Positions 20,601-33,580 of a stretch of DNA of 64,000 nt are shown here, one piece after another. The DNA lies in contig NC_044011.1 of assembly GCF_900496995.4 (NCBI RefSeq), forward strand, positions 6,976,041 to 7,040,040, read 5' to 3'. A program made the translations under genes and the position numbers. Position 1 is the stretch's first letter; every line of letters begins with the position of its first letter. Origin of the DNA: Aquila chrysaetos chrysaetos. Its lineage: Eukaryota; Chordata; Aves; Accipitriformes; Accipitridae. The notes beneath the pieces are model-generated. The model searched no databases, was not told where the DNA came from, and saw only the letters and a list, made by a program, of their open reading frames with translations.

Positions 20601-23579
20601 CCAGTTTAACTCCTTCTGGTAGTTGGGCCTTCTTGCCCTCTGTGCCAGATCATTCCTTGGTCACAAATTACCACCGCTGAGCAGTTACAATTAGAATTTC
20701 CCCTTCAATATCAGGCAAGGCTAAGAGGTAAATCAGATTAATTTTGGTCAAATTAGAAAAGATTACTTTATAACTCTCTTCTGTCCTCCAAGATTAGTCC
20801 AGGATGAAAAAATTAGGCTGGACATTAATGCGCAAGGGATATGAAGAAAATTACAGCAGGAAGGATGAAGAGGTAGACAAACAAGCATGCTTTCCATCTG
20901 TTAGATATTCACCGTTGTGTAACTGAATACCAAATTTCCTTAGGTATTTTTTTACTTTCTATTTGCACAGTATATTTTGGGATACGAAGGGCAGAAATTC
21001 CACTTACAGTCTCAGCAGTCTGCCTGTAAGAATTACAAATGCAAACTGTCTTGCAGCAACGTAGGTGGGAAAATTTCCCGTCATCTTTTCTATTGAAATA
21101 TGGTTTGTGAAACAGGAATAATTTTTATTCTATTTTGAAGTGTTACTCTTTTGGATATTCCATCTGAATGAAATAAAGATATTTCGGTATGATTATCCAG
21201 AACTAGGAGAGTAGTCTGGGGCTGAGAGCGAGAGGGAGAGAAATCCTCTGACAGTATAGTTCATCTCAATTATTTTGAACACTGACTGTGGGATTAATAT
21301 GTCCAGGTATGTGTGTCTACACTGAGGTTAATTGTGTGTGCAACAATGTTTAATTTAACAAGTAACACCAGCTCCCTGTCAGCTCGCTTTCTTGTTCCTC
21401 AGCCTTGTGCTCTTTTAGCTTCTGGAGGAACTCTTTAACCAAAAAAACCAAAACAAAACCCCACAACCCAACCCAACCCAACCCAAAAAAATTCCAACCC
21501 CTAAAAACAAAAAGGAAGGAACAAAAGGAGAGAGAAGAGAGGGAGAGAAAGAAGAGAAATCAATAGTTTTAATAACTATCAATGCATTAGAATAAAAAAT
21601 ACATTTCTTCTCATTATTTCCTTCAGTAGCTGTTATATTTCCTAGGTATGGTATTTGTCATCTTGTGTGGTGAAATGGTCACCCACCCAAGAATTCCTCT
21701 CTTTTCCTTTTTTTTTTTTTTTTTTCCTGACTGAAGGTTTCTAAACTATAGCCTGTTTCTGTTGGCTGGAATATCACTTTCTGACCCTGCAGGTTTCAAA
21801 AAATATTGCCAAGTGAGATAAGCCATACCGTTCAACATTTTCCTCAACATCTTTTCTGGATATTTCAGGCTTTTATCAAGTTCAGTGTCCACAAACACTC
21901 ATCAATCTGTCCAGTTCTTAGAAAATGAATTTTCCAGTTTTCCACTGGTTGTATTGGTCTGGTATAGTCTAAGTCATCAAAACATCCTGCTGCAGTTCTC
22001 TGTGATGCTTTCCAAACCTAAGGAAAGAATTTTGTTAAAAAATTTGCATAAAAGAAAAAAACCAAACAAACAAACCAGTAATCTTTCCCTGTGTCTAAAA
22101 CACCACAAGAAGCTCCACAATTCAATGTTGCCTGTCCATATCAAGGTCATTTGGAGTGCCAAAAATGGTGACAGCAGATCAGACAATGGGAGTGCAGCTG
22201 GAATGGACTATTCATCAGGGAGGTATTCCCTACCCAGGCCTGTAACTAGGGACACTTAAGAACATTGGGGGATACCAAGAGTTCCAGAAGGACTTTGGGA
22301 AGGAACCGCGTAACTCTGCATCAGGAATCAGGACCATCTCTCCAACACCCAGAGAACTAGAGAGTACCAGAGGGCACCCGGCTGCCTACGGCAGGAAGCC
22401 TTTTCCATCTCATAACTATTGAGTGAGTCACAATCCCAAGGTTCATTCCAACAAAGACACTGCAGTGTCTTTGGTAGCATTTAGCACTGGATGAGGACAT
22501 CCAAATGCGCACATTTCGTGAGAGAATCTCCATGGCAGCCAGGGAATCTGAATTCACGAGGTCGTTAATGGGGATTTGGTCACTGCCCTGGCTGAGTTCA
22601 GGGAACAGTTCATCCAGCCAGACATTGTCTGCTTGGGCAGTGCTGAACAACTCTCAACTGCAGTGACTGTGTTTTGAAGCTCTCCCGTGACCAGAAGGGA
22701 AGTTTAGGTGCCCACACCACACAAGGCAAAGCCAGAGTGCCATTTTAGTCCCTAAACATATGTCTTCAACAATATTTTGGGGTATTGAAGACATCTGTGT
22801 GGGACCGGCAGCTATGACATATGATCTGGAGGAAATGTGTCCTTCTGGAGTGGTAGCTGTAGGCCAAATGGGACAGCCATAGGCATTAAAATGTCACCAG
22901 ATGACTCTCTCCAGGTACTTACATTGCTCCCAGCCTGGTGACGGAACAGCTTAACTAACAAGCTTGTTGGCTCTGCTCTCAGAAATTTCTTCATCTGAAA
23001 AAGAATACTGACTTTGAAAAGGGAGAGCTGAAACTAGCTAATCCATTCTGGAGAAAACAAATGTAGAGTTAGGGGACACCAAATGATGTCAAAGCAAGAG
23101 CAGGCCACTCGTCAGAATCCTAGGACACAGCCAAGAAACTCTTGAAGAAGTGCTGGAAATGACAACAATGAAGGTGGCAATTCCATGCTCTTGCTCTCAT
23201 TTTTAAAGAGAAGGCAAATAAACGAATCAATGTCTTTTATTATTCCCATCAGGTATCCTTATTTTGTTTGCCTGTTTCCAAGCTGCTTCTTTCTCCAGCC
23301 CCATAAGAGAGTGTCCCTTTGGGTTTTTTTTACCCTTATCTCCAATTCTTTGCTGCCATCTGAAGGCCAACAAGATTCAAAAGTGTTTCCCTGGTACTGC
23401 CTGAATCCTTTGCTTGACTATCCAGCTTTGGGGCAGATCTCTGGGTGGTATTCTTAAAAAACCTTTTTGTAGCCCTAAACAAGACCTGAAACACATTCAG
23501 GAGACATAGCACTAACAGCATGCTGGCTTGCGCATCCCAAGGATATTCAAAATTCTCAAACCCTGTTGTAATTAGCCGG
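17642..23579. other. Long non-coding stretch with low-complexity patches
   Basis: About 6 kb without a recognisable exon. It contains an A/C-rich tract with CCCAACCCAACCCAACCC near 21461-21485, a purine-rich GAGAGAAGAGAGG patch near 21525-21560, and a 20-base T run near 21708-21726. A stretch around 20290-20620 has a different, more GC-rich composition and might be a decayed LTR, but I cannot classify it. Confidence 0.45.
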
Positions 23580-24003
23580 AAGGAGAGAAGGGAGGTGGAC
23601 GGACGGGGGGAAGTATCCCCCCCCGCGACCTCCCTATGGATTGGGTGCAATTACCAACAAAATCCGATAGAAAGCGCCCGAAGTATGGAAATGATATCGC
23701 TGCTGCATCCAGATACCAGCTTAACCTCATGACCAGTGATGTAATCATTTCATAAGTCGACATTGCCCAGTATAGCAAAATGATAATCCTGATCCCTCTC
23801 CCAGAGGTGATAAACGTAACTACAGGCAATACATAGTGCATATAAGAACTTACAAAATGTCACCACGTGAACAAATGAACCAACATTGTGACTAGCATCT
23901 ATTTATCTAACACAAGAAATACGTATGACAAATTTGTTTCAACACGCTCTGGCCAGATCTGTTGTTATCTCAACTCTTCGTGCCCCACGCTGGGCACCAA
24001 CTT
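23580..24003 (-). mobile_element. Candidate ERVK-type leader with primer-binding-like site
   Basis: Reading the minus strand, 24000 down to 23981 gives TTGGTGCCCAGCGTGGGGCA, which resembles the TTGGTGCCCAACGTGGGGC primer-binding and leader start of lysine-primed betaretroviral-like ERVs. An 89-codon frame (23572-23841, minus) follows with no recognised domain. No LTR with clear ends could be confirmed at higher coordinates. The call rests mainly on this short match. Confidence 0.35.
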
Positions 24004-25869
24004 TCCTCTTGCTTTCCTGTCTTTCCCACTCCATTTTTAAGACGGAGATTTTCACTTGTGTAAATAGACGTAATTCAGGCAATGTCTTAATGGTGGCCCT
24101 AGGATGAGGGTGAAAAAGAATTCTGCTCGGAGGTTGCTGCTGCAGTGGTAATTCCACACTCCCACCTAGGAGTACCCTGGAACACAAGGGTCTGTGCTCC
24201 TAAACGGTTAGCATGTTCCTGGGACTGGTAAACAGTTCAGGGAAACCCCCAGGAACAAGCCAGGATTTAGCATGAGCCAAAGTCTACTCGCAGCAGGCAA
24301 TTTGGGTGGGGATTCTCAACTTTTGCAGCTAGGAGAGTGTGGTAGAATGGATGTGGCCAGACTATGTCAGCTGACCTCCGGGCCAGAAACCAGGCCCTAG
24401 CACATAGAATTTACTTTAAAAAATATATAGCTGAAGCAATTTAGCACGGTGATGGCTGAAAGTGCGTCCCTTGGTGCTGACTAAGTTGGAGAAGCAATTC
24501 ACATTCTTGAGCACAGAAGTCTAGTGTAATTCAAGTTTGTCTTCCCTATGTGACCTCCAGCCACTTGTGCAGAAGGTGACTTCTGGAGGCCTTGCACCAT
24601 AACTGAAAGCTCCATACACATGCTTGAGACACCTTAGGCTGCCTAAATCTATACTAGACACTTACGTTTTGACACCTGAATGGTTCCCTGACTGTCTCAC
24701 CTGAACTCACTGTTAAAACTGAGGAGAAATATGAACCTCCAGTGCCTTTCCAGACAGCTGGTCCAGCTAGAGAGATGTACGTTCTGATACGTAACAGACA
24801 GGTGGTACTGGTGGAGCTCAGGAAACCTGGGAGGTCTTTGAGAGCAGCATCCTCCCCAGTGCATGAACAGTTCATCCTGACACTCTGGACAACAAGTCTG
24901 CCTACCAGGAGATTGGTTTGCCTATGCAGGGAGCTCATGACAGAGCTCCAGTGCAGAAAGGTGACACACAGGCTACAAACTAAGGGTTGGAGACACTGCC
25001 AGGGCATGTAGGGAAGGTGTTAGGAAAGCCAGGAAAGCTCACCTCACGTTCAGCTTTGCAAGGGATGTCAAGGGCACAAGAAGAACGTCTATCGCTACAT
25101 CAGTTGTAAAAGGATGAGCAAGGAAAATGCGGGAAACTCTGTCAACGATTACGGTGTGTGTAAAGGCGACCAGCAGCGTCTGAATTTGCAAGACTTTCTG
25201 CGGTACTGATGGAGAACTGTAGAGGGAGCCAAATGATGCGGTCTCGTTCCTAATGTCTGGGGTTACGGTCCCTGAAACAAAGCAGCCCGAGTCTCACCAC
25301 AACACAGAGGGAGTTTGTGGATTTATTGGAGCCCAGAGGCGAATGAAGATTGCCTCGTTGTGGACAGTCGGGACTTTGAATTCAGGAACGGAGTGAAAAC
25401 TTACATGATTCACACCCTGGTTGCACCCCGTGCATCTAGAGGGACTCTGGAATGTCCAAGTAAACATCAGCCACAGTCCAGCTGAAATATTATTGCTGCA
25501 AATCTAGGCATGTAGCAGAGAAAAGGGTGCCTGATGAGTGGTGTGGCAAGGAATGGCTCACGGGCATGTGGAAAGAGCCGTCTTCTGGAGGTGTTCCTCT
25601 CCCTCCAGGACTATAGCTAGAGCCAACACGACTACTTCAGACTTACATATCATCTTTGTTGTACTAGAGATTGAAAAGATAATTCTTAGGCCGGTTCTTG
25701 TGGTCTAGTTGTGACCACTACAGCGGCCAGAATGGAATTAACTCCGTTTAGCTTCTGGAATTCATGCAAATCATTATACACACCTCTGGGTTGCCTAATA
25801 CAGCTGTACAGAGCTGATTTCACATGTCCAAACATTTGAGGTGCCCTGGGGTACCTGAGCATTCTCATC
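24004..25869. other. Unannotated stretch
   Basis: No exon, RNA gene or classified repeat is recognised. The part just right of 24003 would be the LTR of the candidate ERVK-like piece, but LTR ends are not visible. Confidence 0.45.
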
Positions 25870-26540
25870 AGGCTGCTGTCCTAAAAGCGGATTCGTTTAC
25901 CCAGGGTGGAAGCCAATAACACACAGAGTCGAGGTATTTTCAAATTAATTTCATTGATGCACATGAATGGGTGCTTGTCTCAAGGCAGCACACCCTTGTC
26001 TCAAAAATTCCCACATTTATATACTTAAGGAATACATATTCATTATTATTTCCCTAAATGATCGGTTCTTTCTTCTTCGCCTCGCATGTATATTAGTGCA
26101 CAGACTCTGTCTTCTTCCTTCATTGTCGCCTTTTGAGTAGGCGGTATCATTTGAGTAGGTGGTCAATGAGTCAGTGGCCATGATCTCCCCCTTTTTTATA
26201 TTACCTTTTACCTCCTAATTGTGCCTGTCAAAGACATCAGTGCAGGCCCTAAGAAATGAGCATTGGGTCCTACCTAATTACCTTTTACCTATTTCTTACT
26301 CTGTCTTGGCAGTTCCAAGCAGTTCTTCAAGGTTTGCTGATCAGCCCACAATCCATTATATTTTCTGACAGAAACATCCTACTTATTTACAGAGCCCCAT
26401 TGTCTAGTAGTTAGTTCCTAAACCCTAAATCACGTCTAGTTATTGTTTCTCTGTTTTAAATATTAACTGATGGGGGCCGTACACAGGACTTTAGCAGCTC
26501 CCTGGTTATTTCAATCTTATTATACGTATTAACTGATAAC
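25870..26540 (-). mobile_element. Candidate decayed LTR, minus strand
   Basis: On the minus strand a TATATAAAT box (26015-26023) precedes an AT-rich block that could hold the poly(A) region near 25940. A short block at 26222-26270 recurs in inverted orientation at 29328-29376, which shows that at least part is a dispersed repeat. Ends and target-site duplication were not found. Confidence 0.35.
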
Positions 26541-29327
26541 AAGGCTACTAAAAATGATGTAGAAACTATAAGAAAACCACACGCTTCCAAACAGGCAGTT
26601 GTATGCCAGGCGGGGTACTCCAGGGCATCTCAGACTATTTGCAAGTCCATATTCTGCTTTTGTTATGAGGTAGACTTGAGGTTTTGCCCCAAAGGAGTGA
26701 AGAAATGCTGATTCAGCGATGGTGACAGGGGATCAGGTGTGAGTGTTCGCCGTGAGTGGCAGGGAGCAGAACTTGGGAAGCAGAGGGGCAGTGCCAAGGA
26801 GTTCTTTGTTCAGTCTGTTTTATCTCCTTTGTAGCAATGAACATTGCTGGAATGTGTTCTCACATCAGTCATAAGGTGGACTGTTGTAGTGCCTTACTTG
26901 AAGCATGGTCAGAGTTTTGGCAAGAGTTAGTGGGATATATGGACATCAAGAGAAGCCATTAAGCTCATGGGTTTGAGCTCATGGAGCAGAGAAGGTGATG
27001 TTCAAGGTTTCATGTAACAGAGGATGGGGGCTGAGGTGCAACATTTAAGCCTGTACGTGTTTGAACGCAGAGATGGCCCAGACTGAGGTGGAAGGAGGGA
27101 GTTGTTAGGATGGAGCCTGTCAGCAGGCTTCTGGTTCAGGAATGTGTCAGCAGTGCATGTTGCAGTCCCAGCGTCTTGGCCGATCATTAGAACTGAAGCC
27201 TGGAGAGCAGGACCTGTGCATCTGCCAGTGTCTTGGAAGAGCAGGTTTAGAGAGCAGGGCTTTCCACGTGCTGTGTGCGGGGACTGCTGACTGAAAGGAC
27301 CACCTTCCTGGCACCTGGGGATTGCTGTTTGACTTCTGTAAGGGAAGTTTGATACCGGAGAAGTCTATGGCTTTCTGTGCTGCCTGTAATCAAAGTCTGT
27401 GAATTTCTGCGCTAATGAGCCCTGGTGGGAACACATTGTCCAAGCACGTTTCTGGTCTCACATCTCACACTGGGCTCCATTAAAACTCCAAGTAACTTTT
27501 CTTTCTGCTTCTGCCTGTCATTCCTTCAAGGCAACTTGCCAGATTTTGCCACAGCTACAAAGTAATAGGGAGGTAGTACCACATTCCTCAAGGGGCTCAT
27601 TAAACTGCGGGCAGCCATAATGAGCTCTGTGTTTGGTTTTCCGCCACTCCCAGTAGAGCTGTAAGCATTGTGTAGCTAATTAGGGAGCTCCCAGATGTGT
27701 TTCAATGGATACATGCAGCATAATTTTCATTTGTCATTTGTTTTAATTATGTATGACAAGAAGAATGGAAATGAAGAAATTTTGAAAGGAAATTAGTCTG
27801 GCTTATAGCCTGGTGGGAATCAGGCAGAGAGGGGAAAAGTATCTTTGTGATCAAGCAACGAGTGGCCAGAGTCAAACTTTGATTCATGTACTGGGAATAA
27901 GGCAGTTCTCATTACAGTCTATTCTCTTGTCCCTGCAGCCCACAGCGCTGTCAAAGGCTTTATTTGCAAAGCCTTTGTCCGCTCTAATCAGCACTGCCTT
28001 TAACTGTTCTACTCACTATGTGCAGAAACAGAAGGAATATTCATCACCATTGCAAAAGAAATACAAGGCCTTTTTTAATGAAAGAGAGAAAAAAATCTTA
28101 ATTTAAAAAACGTCATATCTTTTACTCTGGTCCCCTTGAACTCCAGTTTCCTCAGGATATGAACCCTGAAAAGAGCTGGCTCAATGGAGAGATGGACAGG
28201 TGATAGAAATTTTCAGAGGCAATTCGACTAAGTAATGTTTAAACAATAGAATGAACAGAAACAAATTAAGAAAAACTGAATGCACATGCAGAAGAGAATG
28301 TCATTGGCTTGCCAGATAACTTAGCAGATGGACAGGACAACTGGTTACCAACCTGATTGGCTGGTTCAGGAGTTACAGAGTTAATGAGCTAGAGCTACAG
28401 ATAGGAACATTGGCTTGGGATGGCTTTTTTTCTCTAAAGTTAATGCCATTTTTCAACATTTCCATGATGGGAACGTGGGAAGTTATAACAAAAGAAATTT
28501 CAAATATGAACAGTGGATTCAGCTGGAATAGAGGGATGAATTTTTTTGGAAACGTCAAAGTAATTGTTGGAACAGTTCATTTAAAATTCATATACTGTTT
28601 ATAGCCAAAAGAATGCTAAGAACCATTGTCAGCAAAACAAAACAAAAATATAAACACGAACAAAACAATAGACAGATAGCAAAGAGGTAAATAGCAATAC
28701 TTCTTACAGTTGAAAATATATGGATTGTAAAAAATAATCTTTTGGCGACGTGAGGTAGTATTTCCTTCTGAAGTGTATTGCTTGATTCTTGCTTTTATTA
28801 CTAAAGCATTCATAACATTTCACTGTTGTGTATCAATACTTAATTCAGGGATGGACTAAAGTAGCTTTCTTCTCCAAGCCTTGCAAGTTCTGACCTTTCT
28901 AGAAAAGTGCACAAGACTTCCGCTGATGTTCTCAGCAGGCTGACTTTTGAGAGAGCCTACATAGGCAGCTTGGACTTGAGGGTGTATTCTGAGTGAACTT
29001 AGTGGATTTAGCTGAACTCCACCCAAAGCCTTTCCTACAGTGGTTACGTAATAGGAGAGCCTGCCGGAATTGCAGTATAGCGAGTCATTCGCAGTCCTGC
29101 ATGTGGAACAAAATAAGCTCCCTCCAGAGGACAGGCTGGAGGCCCGGTGAACAAGGTGTTGAACCTGTCCCAGCAGGGTGCACTTCAGAAGATGGAGGCA
29201 GATGGTATATTGCAGAAAATAATTTGAAACTTCTTGCTTTATGCCGAAATGTCTCTTGTCGATTGTTGGGAGAGAACCAGGGACGTTGTATTTTCCATTT
29301 TCTGTGTTCATTCTCTGGTTTTGTTTT
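26541..29327. other. Unannotated stretch
   Basis: No convincing exon or RNA gene. A 173-codon minus-strand frame (28856-29377) overlaps the dispersed-repeat block at its start and has no recognised domain, so it is not called as a gene. Confidence 0.45.
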
Positions 29328-29376
29328 GGACCCAATGCTCGTTTCTTAGGGCCTGCACTGATGTCTTTGGCAGGCA
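29328..29376 (+). repeat. 49-bp dispersed repeat, inverted copy of 26222-26270
   Basis: The reverse complement of this block matches 26222-26270 at 47 of 49 positions, with two transitions. It reads GGACCCAATGCTCGTTTC at the left end. Flanking sequences did not obviously align, so it is probably a fragment of the same LTR or ERV family. Confidence 0.7.
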
Positions 29377-30252
29377 CAATGTTTAATGTTTAAACTGCAT
29401 TTGGGGGCCTACAGCATTTTCTGAAGTTCAGAAAGGGTGCAATTCATGGGATTAGAACTTCAAGGGCAGGATTTACTTCACTATTAATAAATCTACATTC
29501 AGGCACCTATAAGCACATTTCCCAATAGTCGTTGGAGGTCCAGCCAATACAACCATCTGAGTTCCAGGCATGGTTTGTCTGGTGGGCAGGTAGATTTCTG
29601 CTTGAGAGCGAGCTGTCTAGGTTCTACGTGAGGTTTTGGTTTCCTACAGAGAGGTGCCTGATACCCTTTGTGACGTCCCAGGATACCTGAAGACAGCCCA
29701 GTGGGGCTGGGCCAGAAGGAGCAGAACGAGGACTTTTGTCCTTCTGGAGTGACACATAGAGGCCCACTTGGCTATCCCAAGGCAAGTCCATTGGCTCTAG
29801 ATACCTACATTTTGTCACCTGACTCATTCTCCTAGTGCAACCCAGATTCCTATGCTGTCAATGGCCAGAATGGTTGATAACAATCCCTGTTGTGCAGGAA
29901 ACCAGGTTGTGTTTATACAGCTCAAGAAGTGGAGAAACTTCAGCTCCAACACCTCTGTTTCACTCACTTCTTTCAGTGTTCCCTCAGCCTCATTTCTGTC
30001 TTTGTGAATAGAAAAGATGCTTGGTCATGTTCTTTTCCCTGAAAATCAATGACTAAAGATAACCTACCATGGTGGACTTCTCCCAGCACAGGTGGTGGCA
30101 GTGTCTACCTTACTGGTTTGCTTTGGGGTAGAGGCGTGATTCAGAAGAGAATCTCTAACTTATCCTCTCTAACTATTATTTTAGCTTATGGAACAGCTTG
30201 AGTGGACACAAACTTTTTCATTTTGTGTGAGTACTTTGTACATTCACTTTGT
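29377..30252. other. Unannotated stretch
   Basis: Nothing recognised. The sequence is ordinary intergenic DNA up to the CR1 copy. Confidence 0.45.
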
Positions 30253-30478
30253 CATCCAGGCTGACCTTGAACACTTCCAATGACGGGGCATCCAGAACTT
30301 CTCTGGGCAACCTGTTAAAGAAGTGGGGGTGGGGGGAAGGTCAGCCTGGATGGGGCTTTGAGCAGCCTGATCTAGTGAAAGATGTCCCTGCCCATGGGTG
30401 GGGTGTTGGACTAGATGATCTTTAAAGGTCTCTTCCAACTCAAACCATTCTATGATTCTACGACTCTATGATTCTTCC
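30253..30478 (+). mobile_element. CR1 3' end with inverted 5' portion
   Basis: The right part (30337-30478) is a plus-strand CR1 3' end: AAGGTCAGCCTGGATGGGGC, then GGACTAGATGATC, ending in TTCTATGATTCTACGACTC. The left part (30253-30316) is the preceding CR1 segment in reverse orientation. The two share a perfect 16-bp inverted repeat (CATCCAGGCTGACCTT and AAGGTCAGCCTGGATG) separated by a G-rich spacer. This resembles the 5'-inversion structures known from L1. Confidence 0.75.
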
Positions 30479-30650
30479 TAGGCTCAACTTCATTCCTTCA
30501 TTTCCAACTCCTCTAATTCCTCATGCCTCTAAGAGGCACAGGGGGATGGGGAATGGGGGCTGTGGTCTGTTCATAACACTTTGTCTCTGCTGCTTCTTTG
30601 TCCTCATACTTTTCCCCGCTCCAGCATGGGATCCCATGAGGATCTGGTAG
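30479..30650 (-). mobile_element. LTR fragment of the 180-918 / 34070-34860 family
   Basis: GGCTCAACTTCATTCCTTCA, a CTCTGCTGCTTCTTTG block and a TTTTCCCCGCTCCAGCATGG block match the central part of the other two copies in the same order. Only about 170 bp remain, directly right of the CR1 3' end. Confidence 0.5.
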
Positions 30651-31684
30651 ATCATGCTTACATCTTGGAAAAAGGTGGCACCACTTTGAAGAAAAGGCAC
30701 CACTTTCCCTTTGCAGCTTGCATTAATCATCTGCTTAGAGAGAGATTTTAGAGCTTCCATGCAGGCCATTATTCTCCAGGCAGGCTATGCTACATTGGGA
30801 GGGATCATGTTAGGAAGCTGAACCATACAATGAAACACTGCAGTGCCTGGAAGAGCAGAAGAGTCTGTGCCAGTGATTCACTATCCTTCTCAGAAATGTT
30901 GTTCTCATGTCTATCCTGCTAGCTGCCATTTGAGATCATCTCTTATCTCTTCCTCACAGTGTTCATGAGGAACAAATAAGTCTGCTTTCCTCCAATTTGC
31001 CAAGGTCATTTTCAGATCTGGTCTTGCCCTTCAGCTCACTTGCAGACCTTCTCCAGTCAATATGAGGCCATCTGTAAAGAGTCAAACCTATCTCCTAGGT
31101 CAGCAAGGTCATAGCAGACTCAGCCCAAGGACAGAGGTCTGCAGAACCCCTAGGCATGTGCTTCCATTTCAGGAAAAAAAAATCTCCCCTCCTCATTAGC
31201 CATGGCATGGAAATGTCAGAAATGCAGGACCTATATGCATCTGATCTCTGAACCACTTCTAAAAGACAATTTTCCTGTATAGTACAGCACACTGGAAATA
31301 TTAGAAACTTTCATCCACTATTTATTTATGCATTCATTTATTTATTATTTATTACAATCTTAACCAAACAAAAAAGAGTGAAAAACTGAAACTTCATGGA
31401 TAATGTTGCCTAAATTCCTTTCTACGTTAAATGATGGTCAAGAGTGTAAAGTACAGTCAGTATTGTTTCTCAGTATACACCCAATATTCATGTGAAGACA
31501 CACATATTCCCAAACTAGTAAGACTTTGATGGAGTTAAGCAAGAAGTGCTTTTTTGAAATCTTTGTTCCTGAGGGAATTCAGGAATAGACAAGCCATGGC
31601 AAGATGGTACTACCAAGCAAGAGCTGAGAACCTGCTACCTTTGTTAACTAAGAGATACAGTAGTAAGTATATTAACTTCGGAAG
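30651..31684. other. Unannotated stretch
   Basis: No exon or repeat that I can classify. An AT-rich TTTATTTATG/CATTTATTTATT patch occurs near 31320-31350. Confidence 0.45.
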
Positions 31685-31689
31685 CACAG

Positions 31690-32125
31690 TGTCCCGGGAT
31701 CAGCTGGGATAGAGTTAATTTTTACAGGAACCTGGGAGGGGGCACAGCTAGGACAGCTGACGTGAACTAGCCAAGGAGCTATTCCATACCATGTGACATC
31801 ATGCTCAGTATATAACTGGGGAGCGGGCTGGGGGGGCCTCTCAGCTTTCGGTGGGGGAAGTGGTGGAGAGTCGGGTTCCGGGTGGTGAGCAGTTGCACTG
31901 TGCATCACTCATTTTGTATATTCTTTTATTAGTACTGTTGTTGTTGTAATTTCTCTTTTTGTGTTGTCCCAGTAAACTGTCCTTATCTCAATCCTCAAGG
32001 TTCCGTTTGTTTTTTTTTTTCCTTTCTCCTTTCTCATTCTACTCCGCATCCCACCGGAGGGGCGCGGGAGGAGTGAGTGAGTGGCTGCGTGGTCCTTTGT
32101 TACCGGCTGGGCTGAAACCACGACA
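31690..32125 (+). mobile_element. ERVL-type solo LTR
   Basis: A 436-bp element with TGTCCCGGGATCAGCTGGGA at the 5' end and GCTGAAACCACGACA at the 3' end. Internal landmarks are GGGATAGAGTTAATTTT, a TATA-like CAGTATATAACTGG block and a poly(A)-region CAGTAAACTGTCC block. The 5-bp flanks are CACAG (31685-31689) and CATAG (32126-32130), a target duplication with one mismatch. It belongs to a shorter subfamily than the LTR at 1781-2364. Confidence 0.85.
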
Positions 32126-33580
32126 CATAGCAACACCACCACAAGCCATCTGAAAGACTTCATCTTCTGTGCCGCACATGACACAATTCTCCATTTTTGA
32201 TGGAAAATGAAACAAAGTTTTATGGCAGAATTGCAAGGAAATTATCTTGTTGTCCAGAAAGGCAACAAACCTTTCTACTGTGTAAAGTAGGAGCTGCCTT
32301 TCAGAAAACCTCTTAACCAACTGTGCTTTCATTAACATTAATGGCTTTGCCATTAATGGCTTCACCACCAGCATGTCACTAGCTTCTATGAATTTTTCCC
32401 ACAGTGGAAAAAAAAATCAAAGTAATTCCTTAACTAAGTATTTGTATCAAAATAAATGACTTCTACTGTGTAGGAAACTTTTAGTCTCAAAAGCAGGGCT
32501 GGAAAGATTAATCCACACTTACTCAGGATCTCATGCTCTTTGATTATAGGTACTGAACAGAATTTTTAGAAACTTTCTGTGAAGAGCATAAAGCACATAT
32601 TTGGAATGCAATGAATCTTTATGTAGAAACTTTGCTGGAGAAGTTTTATAATCAGAGGTATCTCAGTGGATATTATTATGTATAATAAGGTGATTGCATG
32701 GTTGCTGTCATGTAGCTTCCTCCTTTCAGAAGGCCTTGAAAAAAGCCAGGAACAGCAGGGGACAGGCCTGAGCATAGGCTTACGTATGACACAGCTCAGG
32801 CAAGTGTGTGTGTATGTGGCAGTTGGGAGATGTGCAGGCCTGAGCTTATTTGGAGCTGGCAGACCTATGGACAGAGGGTGCATGGGTGGAGATCCCAGAT
32901 GACACTAATGAGGACAATTAGAGCATCACTGTGCCTTCAGGGTCCTGTTGAACGTGTCTTCCAAGAGGAAGACGTGGACAGCTCCTGTTTAATCTCTGCA
33001 TCTCTCGAACTAATCTCAACAGACAAATACATGGAGGAAAACTGTCCTCTTCTACAAGCTCGTATAGTTCTGTCTATAAAATTGGTATTTTTTCCAGGGC
33101 TTTCTTTGGGGGCTTTTTAAAATCTTCATACCTGACATAAATCAAAATAATCTCTCTCTCTCTAGCTTGCTTCTCTCTCCACCCCATTTATGTTTTTATG
33201 CTAAAGGAATGAAGGCTTGGGAAATTTGACTTGTTTTGCTGAAATGTCATTTTATAGATTTGAAGACTTCTGTTGATGCACAGATCTAGCAACTAAATGT
33301 CTTTACCTCATTGTCAACATGTTCTAGAAGAGTCCATTTCTTGCCTGTGATGATGGAAAGTGTATAGAGGTAGACCTGTTCCCTTCTGGAGGTACAGTTG
33401 GACACAAGAGGAGACATCCTAGGATGTATCAGGTGGCAACAAATATGTACATGTGGGTAACGGAATTTAGCCGTTAGTCAATACATTCAGCTGTTTATAA
33501 AGATCATCTCAGCTGACCAAGTGAGGGTTCACTTCTGAGCGAGCTGGTTTACTGTCCAGACTCCACTGGAGTTAATGCTC
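32126..33580. other. Unannotated stretch
   Basis: No gene recognised. A short TCTCTCTC run lies near 33150-33160. Confidence 0.45.

Noticed and set aside
21461-21485. CCCAA repeats as an interstitial telomere
   Set aside because: The vertebrate telomere unit is TTAGGG/CCCTAA. This tract is CCCAA within general A/C-rich low complexity.
28856-29377. 173-codon minus-strand open frame
   Set aside because: It starts inside a dispersed-repeat block, has no recognisable domain, and has no splice or promoter context.
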